A stretch of DNA of 64,000 bases from Kuschelorhynchus macadamiae. Its lineage: Eukaryota > Arthropoda > Insecta > Coleoptera > Curculionidae. This document shows, piece by piece, positions 31,731 through 41,420 of this stretch; position 1 is the first letter of the stretch, and every line of letters begins with the position of its first letter. The position numbers were made by a program, and so were the translations under genes. The DNA lies in the NCBI GenBank assembly GCA_030620095.1, contig JAUTXW010000347.1, positions 1,909,001 through 1,973,000 on the forward strand, read 5' to 3'. Under the pieces are notes generated by a model. It did no database searches, was not told where the DNA came from, and saw only the letters and a list, made by a program, of their open reading frames with translations.

Positions 31731-34039
31731 CAGGGGCGTGAAGTCCATCGAAGCAAGGGAAGCAGTACTTCCCAAAAAAAAAAATTACAAAACATTTTCT
31801 AAAATGTAATTTTTGAAATAGGAAACCATTAATTTAGTTTATATTAAAAATGCTAAAATATTATTTAATAATTTATTTAAATTATCAAGCCCATAACCTA
31901 TGCGGGCCGCTAGCTTCTCTGCAGCCAAGTCCTGTATGCTTGATTTCCTGTGAATCGAGCCAGGGCAAAATCGCCTATGAAAAATTTAACCACAAAAATG
32001 AAAAACTGTATTAGACATTTTTATCCGGAAAAACAATACAAATAATTTAAATGGCCGGGTGTGAAAATATAAGTAAATTATTTTGTTTGCCATGTTTACT
32101 TTTTGAAAATGAAAACGGTCTCTGGAATAAAACTGGTTTTTCCGATTTAAACAATTTCCATGAAGCTGTAAAGACACATTATGTCCAAAGCGCATTTGCC
32201 GGCCGTCATAAAAGAAAAAGTCTTCATCAAAACCAGAATTGAACACGCCCTTAATAAACAGTTGGAAATTAGTCACCGCCAACACAATGAACTAGTCGAT
32301 ATAAATAGACAAATATTAAGAAGACTTGTCGATGTTGTTTGTTTTCTCGGACAACACGAATTGGGATTTAGAGGTCATGACGAAACAAGGATTTCTTCAA
32401 ATAGAGGAAATTTTTAAGATTTACTTAGTTTGATGGCTAAATACGATGATAGCTTAAAAAATAGTTTAGAGCAGTCTAGCGTTTTTCGCGGAACGTCGAA
32501 TCGAATCCAGAATGATTTAATTTCCGCTGTTGCAACCATTAGTCTAAAAAGAATTAAGCAGGAGATTGATGAGGCGCGGTTCATTGCTATTGTTCTGGAC
32601 GAAACAACTGATATCACTAATTTTAGCCAATTATCTACAGTAATACGCTACGTTAAAATAGACGGAAGTATTCAAGAGCAATTTTTAGGTTTTAAAAATG
32701 TGTCCGAGAATCGTACAGCAGATGCATTATATACCGTAGTTTATAACGTTACTAAAGAAATTAATGGAGAGAAAAAAATTGTTGCTCAAAGCTATGATGG
32801 AGCTGCATTGATGGCAGGACAATTAGGGGGTCTGCAAGCTAGTTCGAGAAACTTTCCCAAGTGCTGTGTTTGTCCATTGTTTGCTCATAAATTAAATTTA
32901 GTTTTATCCCAGTCCATCAATCACATTAAAGAGTGTAAAGTATTTTTCGTTACTTCAAGTGGCATGACTGCTTTCTTTTCCAAGTCAACAAAACGTACAC
33001 AAGCTTTGGACTCCATTGTCCACGAACGATTGCCCAAAGTAGCTCCTACTAGGTGGAACTATAATGGAAGACTTGTGTTAACAGTATCTGAAAATCGTGA
33101 ATCACTGATTGAACTATTTGAGAATATAAAAGAAAATAATGAAACGTGGTACTCATAAGCAACAAATAGTTCGAGGGCGTTTTTGGACTGTTTGTAACGA
33201 GGTTTTAATTTTAATTATTTTTTGAACATATTTTCAGAAATATTTCCATTCTCGGACAATGTTTTTAATATATTACAAACTAAAACAAATGATATTGCTT
33301 TTCGCCTAAAAAAATTGGATGATTTTAAGTCCACGTTAAGCCAAAAAAGAGATGACTTTGACCTATTTTGGGAGAAAACGATGACGTTAAATGTAGAGCC
33401 ACAAGCCAAGCGTCTTCGAACAGACAAGGTGGGAGATGTTCAAACATCATACAGACGCCTCTTTTACGAAATAATCGATTAAATTCAGCAACAAATAAAC
33501 TATAGATTTAACGGTTTAAATGATTTTAAATTCCTCGAGCTCTGCAATTTTGATGCATTTAAAGGAAAAACTTTTCCAGAAGATGCGTTTAAATCTATTC
33601 TTCTTCATTATGGCCAGTTCTTCGACCGAGTGTTACTGCGATCTGAACTAAAAGTGATTTACGAAACTGATGACATTAGCGCAAAAAATAATGTTATTTT
33701 TAAAAGTCAAGGTGCTGGAAGATGCCTACACCGAAGTGTCGAAATTGTGTGAATTAGTATTGACAATACCTGCCACAAGTTCATCAGTAGAATGCAATTT
33801 TTCAACACTTAAACGTATACAAAATTTCGTGAGAAATTCAACGGGGCAGGAGAGACTTTCGCATACATCGCTGTTGTCCATTGAAAATAAACTTCTCCAA
33901 AATATGTCGGAGCATCGACGTTTTTATGATGACGTCATTGACGAATTTATAAAAAATGATCGAAGAATCGAATTATATTACAAATAGGTAAGTTTCTAAA
34001 AATTGCTTCCCTTTCTTAAAATTTCACCGCACTCCCCCG
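31731..34039 (+). mobile_element. hAT element 2, inserted in mariner relic M7
   Basis: Left end CAGGGGCGTG; right end in inverted orientation CGGGGGAGTG (8 of 10 match), followed by a shared AAGGGAAGCA block. Flanks GGTTTATG (31723-31730) and GGTTTTTG (34040-34047) form an 8-bp duplication with one mismatch. Length 2309 bp; the transposase N-terminus is missing, so the copy is internally deleted. Confidence 0.85.
32041..33987 (+). pseudogene. hAT transposase (ZMYM1/DUF4371-like), copy 2, broken
   Basis: Blocks in order: CENISKLFCLPCLLFENENG (zinc-finger-like), TGFSDLNNFHEAVKTH, then a frame change to RIEHALNKQLEISHRQHNEL, LGQHELGFRGHDE, NRGNF, a stop, and LSLMAKYDDSLKN. Catalytic core: FIAIVLDETTDITNFSQLST (first D), VAQSYDGAALMAGQLGGLQA (second D), CPLFAHKLNLVLSQS, LPKVAPTRWNYNGRLV. 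Stops at 33156-33158 and 33195-33197. After that: IFSEIFPFSDNVFNILQTK, and from 33670 ELVLTIPATSSSVECNFSTL (C-terminal dimerisation block with the conserved Glu) and ERLSHTSLLSIENKLL. Stops near 32416 and 33480 and a frameshift near 33670. A different hAT family from hAT 1 (different ends) but the same broad transposase type. Confidence 0.88.
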
Positions 34040-34047
34040 GGTTTTTG

Positions 34048-34556
34048 TCACTTGAATATCTACAATTTTGAATGTTGACTTATCCATTCAGAAAAAAGGT
34101 GCTCTCATCACTAAAACAAATATGGCGCAGATAATTGGGATTTACTGTGTTTCTTTCCTGCTATAACCTCGCAAAACTCTAGTCGCCTGTCAGGGTTATC
34201 TTCGGTTAATTCTTTTTATAAGGATCAAATTTAATGGATTTTAAAATGTTCTTAACATAAGAACGCGAAATATTGCATGGCTCAGAGACTTGCGTAGAGT
34301 ACATCGTCTAGGATTTACGACCATATCAGCTACGACCTGAAATTTCAAGTTTTCGCTAATTTTGGGCCTTCCAGATGCTGAGGCGTTTTTACAGTTCCTA
34401 CTGCTTGAAATTTTGACAATAAATTCTAAAATTATTTGCCGCTCATTGGTCAGAGTTCATTAAAGCTACGAATTGCAGCGTGATAATTTTGGGTAGCCTC
34501 GCGAAACAAGATAACTGCTTCGATTGATCTTCTAACGAATGAACCATTTTAATTAA
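34048..34556 (-). pseudogene. M7: mariner-like transposase relic, N-terminal half
   Basis: Leftward from about 34550: MVHS, then shifted frames RSIEAVILFREATQNYHAAI, IILEFIVKISSSRNCKNASA, SGRPKISENL, ELTEDNPDRRLEFCE, VNPNYLRHICFSDESTFFLN (first catalytic D, about 34100), VNIQNCRYSSDKNP. Here hAT 2 interrupts; the text resumes at 31722 with HVFREGHTQFP. Many frameshifts and stops. Its family type (40 or 41 spacing) cannot be counted because the middle is deleted. Confidence 0.75.
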
Positions 34557-35263
34557 ATGATATTTCAGAAACTTTTAGAACACTTGAAAAGCACGTGTCA
34601 AAATTTCCAATTATAGAAAGCCAAGGCAACGACAACTAATTGTTACACTTGGTGGAAAAAAGTGCAGCAAGAAACCATGTAGCAGAAAATCAAATTTAAA
34701 ATTGTTATTGTATCATTTGAGAATTACTGAATCAAGTGTTTTCAAAAATAGGAGGTTGAATTGAGAATAAAAAGACCTGACGATGTATCACTTGACCCAC
34801 CTTCCATAAAAAAAGTTTCGAAACTGCGCCCAGTTGTCTTCTTGACATTTAAAGCTGTCATTTTTTATTAAAAAAATTGAGAATCTGCTTATATATTATC
34901 GTTCCAAATTCCGTTGCAATATACCGAGCGGTTCAAAAGTTAGACGGGGGGCGAGAGACTTTACGTCCTCACTGTATCTAGCGAAATCGGATACCGGTAG
35001 GCTTTACTGCATACTTATCGGCACTTATCAATATTTATTATTTATCTATTATTATTCGATATGTCGCTGACCTATCGATAAGACATTCATCCCTAATTAT
35101 GACTAGAAATATTTTACGTCAATTTAAAGCCGTTAAAATTATTTTTAATGCGCCTATTAGGACGGTAAAATAATTTATTATTCCGTCGTTGTTATACTTA
35201 CCATACTATTACGGTTTAGATCGAGTGGCCTAATATCCACAAAAAAAGACAGTCGCTCATCAG
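34557..35263. other. no gene seen
   Basis: Flank of M7, then AT-rich sequence. No repeat boundaries or coding region recognised. Confidence 0.45.
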
Positions 35264-35533
35264 TTAACGACCTACAGAGACGGTAGTCAGTGTCAATCGA
35301 ATGCCATCATCGAGCATATGGTCCCGGCGTACTTTTGTAATTATTGGACATGCCATCGTGTTTATCTCTTTAATGCATTTATGATTGCGCACCAGTAAAA
35401 ACCATACGAATGCCTCTTCCTGTTGGCCAATAATTGTCATTCCGAGATCGGTTTCTTTCATAATTTGTAGTAATGAGCGGCCAGTTGTGTGTGACCTCGA
35501 TAGCGCACTGACCAAATCTCGAGTAATCTTCAT
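35264..35533 (-). CDS. unrecognised 89-residue open frame
   Basis: Open from ATG at 35533 (MKITRDLVSALSRSHTTGRS) to a stop at 35264. Composition is more balanced and GC-richer than neighbouring chance frames, and the predicted protein is mixed charged and hydrophobic (GQQEEAFVWFLLVRNHKCIK). I recognise no domain. It could be a chance frame, an exon or a fragment of a mobile element; the next feature to the right is a Penelope-type repeat. Confidence 0.2.
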   Translation of the reverse strand: MKITRDLVSALSRSHTTGRSLLQIMKETDLGMTIIGQQEEAFVWFLLVRNHKCIKEINTMACPIITKVRRDHMLDDGIRLTLTTVSVGR

Positions 35534-35667
35534 AAATTTGATAAAAATTAGTAAAAATCTATGTAGCGTTTAAACTACTAGTTTTTGACTGCATTTATAT
35601 GCTGGCTTCGAAGTGAACCGTTATACCGACAAGCCTTTAACCATTTTTCATCATCTCTACCGGTACA

Positions 35668-35707
35668 ATTGACGACGTTTCGCCCTTTTGGGGCTCATCA
35701 GGGCAAT
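35668..35707 (-). ncRNA. hammerhead ribozyme, copy 1
   Basis: On the minus strand: stem I 5' half ATTGCC, core CTGATGA, stem II GCCC-CAAAA-GGGC, core GAAA, then CGTC and stem I 3' half GTCAAT. Everything matches copy 2 except one stem I pair (C opposite T instead of G-T). Predicted cleavage follows the first GTC. Confidence 0.78.
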
Positions 35708-36243
35708 ACAGCCATATGGTAGACATGATGAAAAATATTCAACGGCAGTTTGACTATATACGATGAAAAGTTAAGGCAGTAAGAAATAGGTAGTAGGTAG
35801 AGATGACGAAAAATGCTTAAAGGCTTGTCGGTATAATGGTCCATGAGATTTGGACCCTATACCCGAATTAGCTTATCAAAGGCAGAATTATTTGTCCGAA
35901 TGGCCGTTAAACTTCCTATTAATTTATCTACGTACGTTATTTTTTGTTCTTGTTGAAACTTTGGTCTAAAAAGCCGATATAACGGATTTTCATCCTTTGG
36001 CGCCGTCGTTTCGCCAACAATAGTTGGAATCGCACGGCAAACAGAAAATTGAAAGCCCTTGCATATCGCGCCTGTGTTTTTAACTTTTATATTACTACTA
36101 GAGGTTCAAATAACAAGCCTCACACTTATATCCATAGATGACGCTTCTTTACTCTTTGGGTTAATTTCTTACTGCCTTAACTTTCCATCGTATATAGTCA
36201 AACTGCCGTTGAATATTTTTCATCATCTCTATTATATGGCTGC

Positions 36244-36283
36244 ATTGGCCTGATGAGCCCCAAAAGGGCGAAACGTCGTCAAT
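36244..36283 (+). ncRNA. hammerhead ribozyme, copy 2
   Basis: Stem I 5' half ATTGGC (36244-36249); core CTGATGA (36250-36256); stem II GCCC/GGGC with loop CAAAA (36257-36269); core GAAA (36270-36273); CGTC (36274-36277) with predicted cleavage after C36277; stem I 3' half GTCAAT (36278-36283), pairing six of six including one G-U. A 3x3 internal loop and a further GCC/GGC helix extend stem I, where natural type I hammerheads make contacts with loop II. Stem III is only A-C/G-U with no loop: ACGU is self-complementary, which suits a dimeric hammerhead. Short stem III hammerheads are known from Penelope-like elements. Confidence 0.87.
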
Positions 36284-36440
36284 TGTGCCGGTAGAGATGA
36301 TGAAAAATGCTTAAAGGCCTGTCGGTATAATGGTCCATGAAATTTGGACCCTATACCAGAATTAGCTTATCAAAGGCAGAATTATTTGTCCGAATGGGCG
36401 TTAAACTTCCTATTAATTTATCTACACACGTTATATACTT

Positions 36441-36960
36441 TTTTTGTTCTTAAGTAGTTTATGTTGTAATTTTTTGTATTTTAGGAAAAATGGATATATT
36501 GTTATGCGAACGGCAGCTCTTCGTCAGGTGGCAAAAGTAGGAAGTTAGCTAGAAATACTTACACTTTATTTAGGGCCACACTCAGTTTAATTATCACAAT
36601 GTCCATAGAGACCTTTAACTGAAAAACTCTGCTCTGAAAATAACTGATAAAAAAACAACTTCAAATAACTTTTATTCAGTTTACTTTACGTTTCTGTTAA
36701 AAAAAAGACTTATAATGTTATCCATATGATATTTGAATTCAATCTTAGCAATAAGTATAAATAAATAAATAAATGATGCCTTTATTATTACAAAAAAAAT
36801 ACATACCTTTTAAATAAACAATTTAGCTTAGATTAGTTGAGGAAAGTATCTGGCGCAGCCTAGCTTAGTAGCTGCTCTACTGAACCAGAGAATCACCAGT
36901 AATTTGAAAGAATCCAGTTATTTATTACTTATATTAGCATTATTAAGAAAACTAATTAAT
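36441..36960. other. no gene seen
   Basis: AT-rich sequence between the Penelope-type repeats and the solo hAT end. Nothing recognised. Confidence 0.5.
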
Positions 36961-37130
36961 CAGGGGCGTGCAGTCCATGGAAGCAAGGAAAGCAGTGCGT
37001 CCCCAAAAAAAATTACAAAATATCTTCTAAAATGTAATTTTTGAAATAGGTAAACATTAATTTAGTTTATATTCAAAATGCTAAAATTTTATCTTAATTA
37101 TCAAGCCCATAATAAATGCGACCTTGACTA
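36961..37130 (+). mobile_element. solo left end of a hAT 2-type element
   Basis: CAGGGGCGTGCAGTCCATGG and the next ~165 bases match the left end of hAT 2 (31731-31900) closely, including AAAATGTAATTTTTGAAATA and TCAAGCCCATAA. There is no transposase or matching right end nearby. It is either a deletion remnant or one end of a MITE. Confidence 0.8.
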
Positions 37131-37679
37131 CTCTGAACTACTGAAAACTATATCACATTTACCCCACTTCACCTTAGAAAGTTTTTCACTATATAAAGAA
37201 AAAATCCGTATATATTGCTATGTTTTTATATTTATAACACAGGGTAACAAAATGAAAACAAAAATGTGGTGCCGGAAATCTAACATCTGATTTTAGATGT
37301 TTTTAATGTGCTGATTCCAAAAATGCCACCAGATTTTTTCTATCAGCTCTAGTTTTTGAGATACAGGTTACAGGTTAATTGATATTTTTTTCTGATAAAG
37401 GACAACACATAAAGAGATAAATATGTACTTAATCGTCAAAATAGAAATTTCCCAGAATCTAATTAACCAAATGGATACGTGGAATTGTCCCTGACCCAAT
37501 GTTCCTATACTAGGAACTACTCAATACACTGCTCTTAATTACTTTTATACCTGTAATTGCCTATGACCCGATCCTTCTATACCTGCTTGGCTGTACTCGA
37601 TTTAGTATATTACTGAGTTTTCCCAAGTAAATGTGTACATTTTGGTCGTTTTGTAGTATTAAGACACTAAACTGAAACA
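37131..37679. other. no gene seen
   Basis: Contains AGTTTTTGAGATACAGG, a phrase common in the mariner arms of this window, but no element boundary can be set. Confidence 0.4.
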
Positions 37680-39024
37680 ATGGCATCCACAAGCAGACGT
37701 ACCTGTGTAAATCATCCCGATGTTTTTTGTTAAGTGTGTGGTGAATACACTTTGAAAGAGAGCAGAAAAACGATTTCTGACTTTGTGAAAAGAGCTTATC
37801 TTGCCTATTTTGGCGTTCATTTAGGAGATCAAGATAAATCTTGGGCCCTACATTTCATATGTAACATATGTTGAATATTTGCGACAGTGGACAACTGGAA
37901 AGAGGAAGTGCCTAAAGTTTGGTGTACCAATGGTTTAAGAGAACCGCGAAACCATCATGACGACTGCTATTTTTGTCTCGTTAATATTAAAGGCATAAAT
38001 AGAAACAATAAACACAAACGGACATATCCTGATCTAGATTCTGCAAGAAGGCCTGTAGCGCATTCGGAAGAAATACTCGTTCCATCATTCAGCAGTCTAC
38101 CTGACGAAGTTCAAAGGATTCAATCAGAAAACGTCAGCGAATTTGAAGCAGATTTAGCAACTCCGCAGTGTTTCAACCAAGAAGAACTAAACGATCTTAT
38201 AAGAGAACTAAATCTTTCAAAGGAATCCGCTGAATTACTTGCATCCAGATTAAAAGAAAAAAATCTACTTTGTCCAGGTACTAATATTACATTTTATCGT
38301 AAAAGAGATAAGGATGTGCTGCCTTTTTTCGCTCAGGAAAATGACTTGGTATTCTGTAACAATATAAAAGGGCTCTTAGAAAAAATGGGTTTACCTGAAT
38401 ACACTCCAGATGATTGGCGCCTTTTTATTGACAGTTCAAAACGTAGTTTAAAATGTGTTATTTTATATAACGATAACAAATATGGCTCAATTCCTATTGG
38501 TCATTCTACTACCATGAAGAAAGAATATGAAACAACTGCATTAGTTTTGAGAAAAATTAAATACGAAGAATTAAGAACATCAGTGGGCAATTTCTGTTGA
38601 TTTAAAAATGGTTAACTTCCTCCTTGGACAGCAGAGTGATTATGCAAAATATCCTTGTTTTTTGTGCCTTTGGGACAGCAGAGCTAAAAATAAGTACTGG
38701 GTTAACAAAAATTGGCCTTCAAGAGATGTCATGATTCAAGGAAAACAAAACGTGATCAACGAACCTTTGGTTTCAAGAAAAAAAATCTTACTTCCGCCCT
38801 TGCATATTAAGCTAGGCCTAATGAAGCAATTTGTGAAGGCTTTAAATCGAGATATAAATTGTTTTGGGTATTTGTCACGTAAATTTCCTGGCATTAGCAC
38901 GTAAAAACTAAAAGCTGGTATATTTGATGGTCCTCAAATAAGGCAACTTGTTAAAGATCCACAATTCACCACATCAATGAACGAGACTGAATCTAACGCT
39001 TGGTGTTTGTTTTTTTTTAACTAG
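37680..39024 (+). pseudogene. unrecognised cysteine-rich repetitive gene family, copy 2 (3'-truncated)
   Basis: Homologue of 5933-8499. From ATG at 37680: RRTCVNHPDVFC, TAA at 37731-37733 (Tyr in copy 1), VCGEYTLK, VKRAYLAYFGVHLGDQDKSW, FICNIC, TGA at 37872-37874, CDDCYFCL-like (HHDDCYFCLVNIKG), an acidic linker, LNDLIRELNLSKESAELLAS, DWRLFIDSSKRSLKCVILYN, MKKEYETTALVL, a frameshift near 38578, WAISVDLKMVNFLLG, DYAKYPCFLCLWDSRA, LLPPLHIKLGLMKQFVKALN, a stop at 38902-38904, FDGPQIRQLVKD. It ends in a T run near 39024; the C-terminal FHQD block of copy 1 is absent. Only two stops and a frameshift in about 430 codons: younger than copy 1. The Cys pattern C-x2-C / C-x2-C / C-x2-C suggests zinc binding. 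Confidence 0.72.
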
Positions 39025-39345
39025 ATCTGATAGACAAAATCTGAGAACTTTTTTACATTCTGCATCCAAAAATTACCCAGGAACAGTTCAAAAATCGCAG
39101 GCACCAAAATGTGTGTTGGCCTGCGTAATCATTCATTTGTATTTTATAAGGTACAAGCAACAAAAAAAATTGCAAAGATGAATTATTATAAAATATTTTA
39201 TTGAACATTTGACAGTTTAAATATGTATGTATGTACTACATACGAAATAAAAAGAATAATACAAAATCTGTTAATACATATGTACATATTACATTTAAAA
39301 TTTGTGTAGTCTTGAAAAATTGCTAAATAACATACATATTATGTA

Positions 39346-39728
39346 CTAGGAAAAATAATCAGTTACTTTCTTTTGAACATTAGTTTCGAAAAATAATTGT
39401 TGCTCCACAATATTCTCGCATTTATTCAAATGGATAAAGATTTGATCAGGTACATATCGACAATTATGTCTTGGTCAGTTGGGAGATCTGTCGTATCAAT
39501 ATAATTGTCGATTTCTAAGAAATCTTCAAGTAAAAAATCTGCGTCGACGATAGCAGTTTTTTGTAGAATACCCCATTGTCTTTTTAAGGTGGCGAAATCC
39601 ATTTCGTCTTCTTCTTCCCATTGGTGAATTTTTTCAGTGAAACCTGCTTTAGAAAATCAGTTTTTGATAGTGTTCTGAGAAACATTTGCACTCCATACTT
39701 TAACGACTTCGGTTATACACTTGTTAGC
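39346..39728 (-). pseudogene. Tigger/pogo-like transposase C-terminal relic
   Basis: Leftward: ANKCITEVVKVWSANVSQNT, IKN, stop, FSKAGFTEKIHQWEEEDEMD, FATLKRQWGILQKTAIVDAD, LLEDFLEIDNYIDTTDLPTD, then with a frame change CENIVEQQLFFETNVQKKVT, DYFS, stop at 39346-39348. The ITE.W..V..NTI.NCF.KAGF block followed by an acidic tail ending K-x-T-D-Y-F is the usual C-terminus of Tigger/jerky-type transposases. The catalytic domain is absent. Confidence 0.55.
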
Positions 39729-39730
39729 AA

Positions 39731-41420
39731 TGACTGACTAAGATTGAATGAATTTTCATTAAAACAGTTATATTTTAATTTAGATATAATAAGTTTATGG
39801 TTTATGGTGTCAAAAGCTTTCGAAAAGTCTAACTAGATTAACACAGTAAAAAGTTTCTTATCAGTTGCACGTATTATATCGTCAATAACATTTGTTAGGG
39901 CTGCCGCAGTACTGAAACTCTTTCTGAATCCACATTGATTATCAGGTATTATTTTATTATCAACAAAAAATTAGTACATTTGATTATATAATATCTTTTC
40001 AAAAAAATTCGATAAACTTGGAAGAAAGCTTATAATTCGAAGTTCATTAAACTCTTCTGGATTCGAAGTCTTAGGAAGAGGTTTACCTGTTGATATCTTC
40101 CACTGGTCTGGAAAATAATTTGCTTCAATGCAGCAGTTCAAAATATGCACAATATATTTATCAATTAATGGGCTGCAGTACTTTAACATTAAGGGCGACA
40201 CTTCATCAACGCCTGTTGCATTGGTTTTAATATAATTTAAACATCGGTTAACTTCGGAGATATCTGTTCATTTAAAAAAGAAATTTAATTGGTGTTGTAA
40301 AAATTAGTTTTATCATCGCAATTCGAAATAGTTTGTAAGTAATAAAAAATTACTAATGTCTTTAGGGTCACTTAATCTTTTAGAAATAGGGCTATTTTAT
40401 GATTGCGCAATGATAAAGTCTCTAAGGGCAGTCCACATGTTGCAAGGACTTGACAGTCTTTGTAGATTTTCTATGTATTTTTCCATTCCAACATTCTGAA
40501 CATTGAAAGAGTAAAATTACGTAAAAAATTATAGTTATTCCAGTCATCGTTGTTCTTTGTTCTCTGAAATTTTTTAGGGCAGAATCTCTCTGCTTCATAA
40601 ATGTCGTTAAATTAGCGGCCAACCATGGAGCCTTGGGTTTTGTTATTCTAGCTTCGCGAATTGGCGCGTGCGCATCAAAAACTGTAGTAATATAATTATT
40701 AAACAACTTGATTTTATTGTCGATATTAGATTCGTACAAAATATTTTCTAATTGCAAATTTTCCAAGCTTAACTGAAATTGACGTATATTAAAGTTCTTG
40801 AAGCGTCTATAGCGAATAATTCGTGGCTGCGATAGTCTTTTTGTACGTTCAAAACTAATTTTTGGTCAAACATAGTATCAGCAGAAATAACACCACTTTG
40901 ACTCACTAAGGGTCGATCACTAACAAGAACTGCATCTAAACGTGTAGAGGAACCTGCGGATATTCGCGTTGGCTCATTTTAAATTAAAAAATATTATTTA
41001 TTAAGGTTAAACAGATTGACGTTAAAGTCGCCCACGCAAAACAATTCATCAAATGTAGCGTATAGAAAGAAGATTATCAAAATCAGGAATACGTGTATTA
41101 AAATTAATATTAGGAGGTCGATAAAATACTGCGAAAGAGTAGGTTTTATTCCTTATATTAATTTTAAATATAATATGCTGCAAGCTTTCGTTAATGGCAA
41201 AGTCTAAATGATACTTTTCAGCAGTTATACTTATCTCTTATATACGCCACGACACCATCTCCACGACCAACCCTGGTCATTCGGACAAATTGACAACCTA
41301 AAATTTGAAAAATGTTAGTGGCATCACCAGCGGAGTGCCAAGTTTTGGAGAGGAACATAATCTCAATATTGCGTTGCAAAATTGAATTTGAAAAATCATG
41401 AAAACCTGTAAAACGAGAAC
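39731..41420 (-). pseudogene. LINE with endonuclease and RT N-terminal part
   Basis: Leftward from about 41400: FVRMTRVGRGDGVVAYIRDK (AP-endonuclease block, near 41290), SAGSSTRLDAVLVSDRPLVS and ISADTMFDQ (endonuclease C-terminal blocks, near 40950), then the linker with MENLQLENILYES at 40766 and ITKPKAPWLAANLTTFMKQR. RT: DEVSPLMLKYCSPLIDKYIV (near 40200), FPDQWKISTGKPLPKTSNPE, FNELRIISFLPSLSNFFEKI (fingers), IIPDNQCGFRKSFST, and LDFSKAFDTINHKL (motif A) at about 39810. It breaks off near 39731 before motifs B and C. Frame changes and stops occur throughout. Probably Jockey or CR1 group. Confidence 0.78.

Larger units (their letters stand above)
35619..36440. repeat. Penelope-type terminal repeats in inverted and direct arrangement
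   Basis: 35640-35795 (TTTCATCATCTCTACCGGTA ... ATATACGATG) is an inverted match to 36175-36305. A second module starting near 35812 (GCTTAAAGGCTTGTCGGTAT, then AATGGTCCATGA) repeats in direct orientation from 36309 to 36440. Each inverted copy carries a hammerhead motif. Direct and inverted partial repeats with hammerheads are the arrangement described for Penelope-like elements. Confidence 0.75.

Noticed and set aside
36003..36035. GGCGAAACGAC with a CCAAC/GTTGG stem on the minus strand, near the true hammerheads
   Set aside because: The CTGANGA core is absent and the cleavage triplet is wrong. At best a fully decayed copy.
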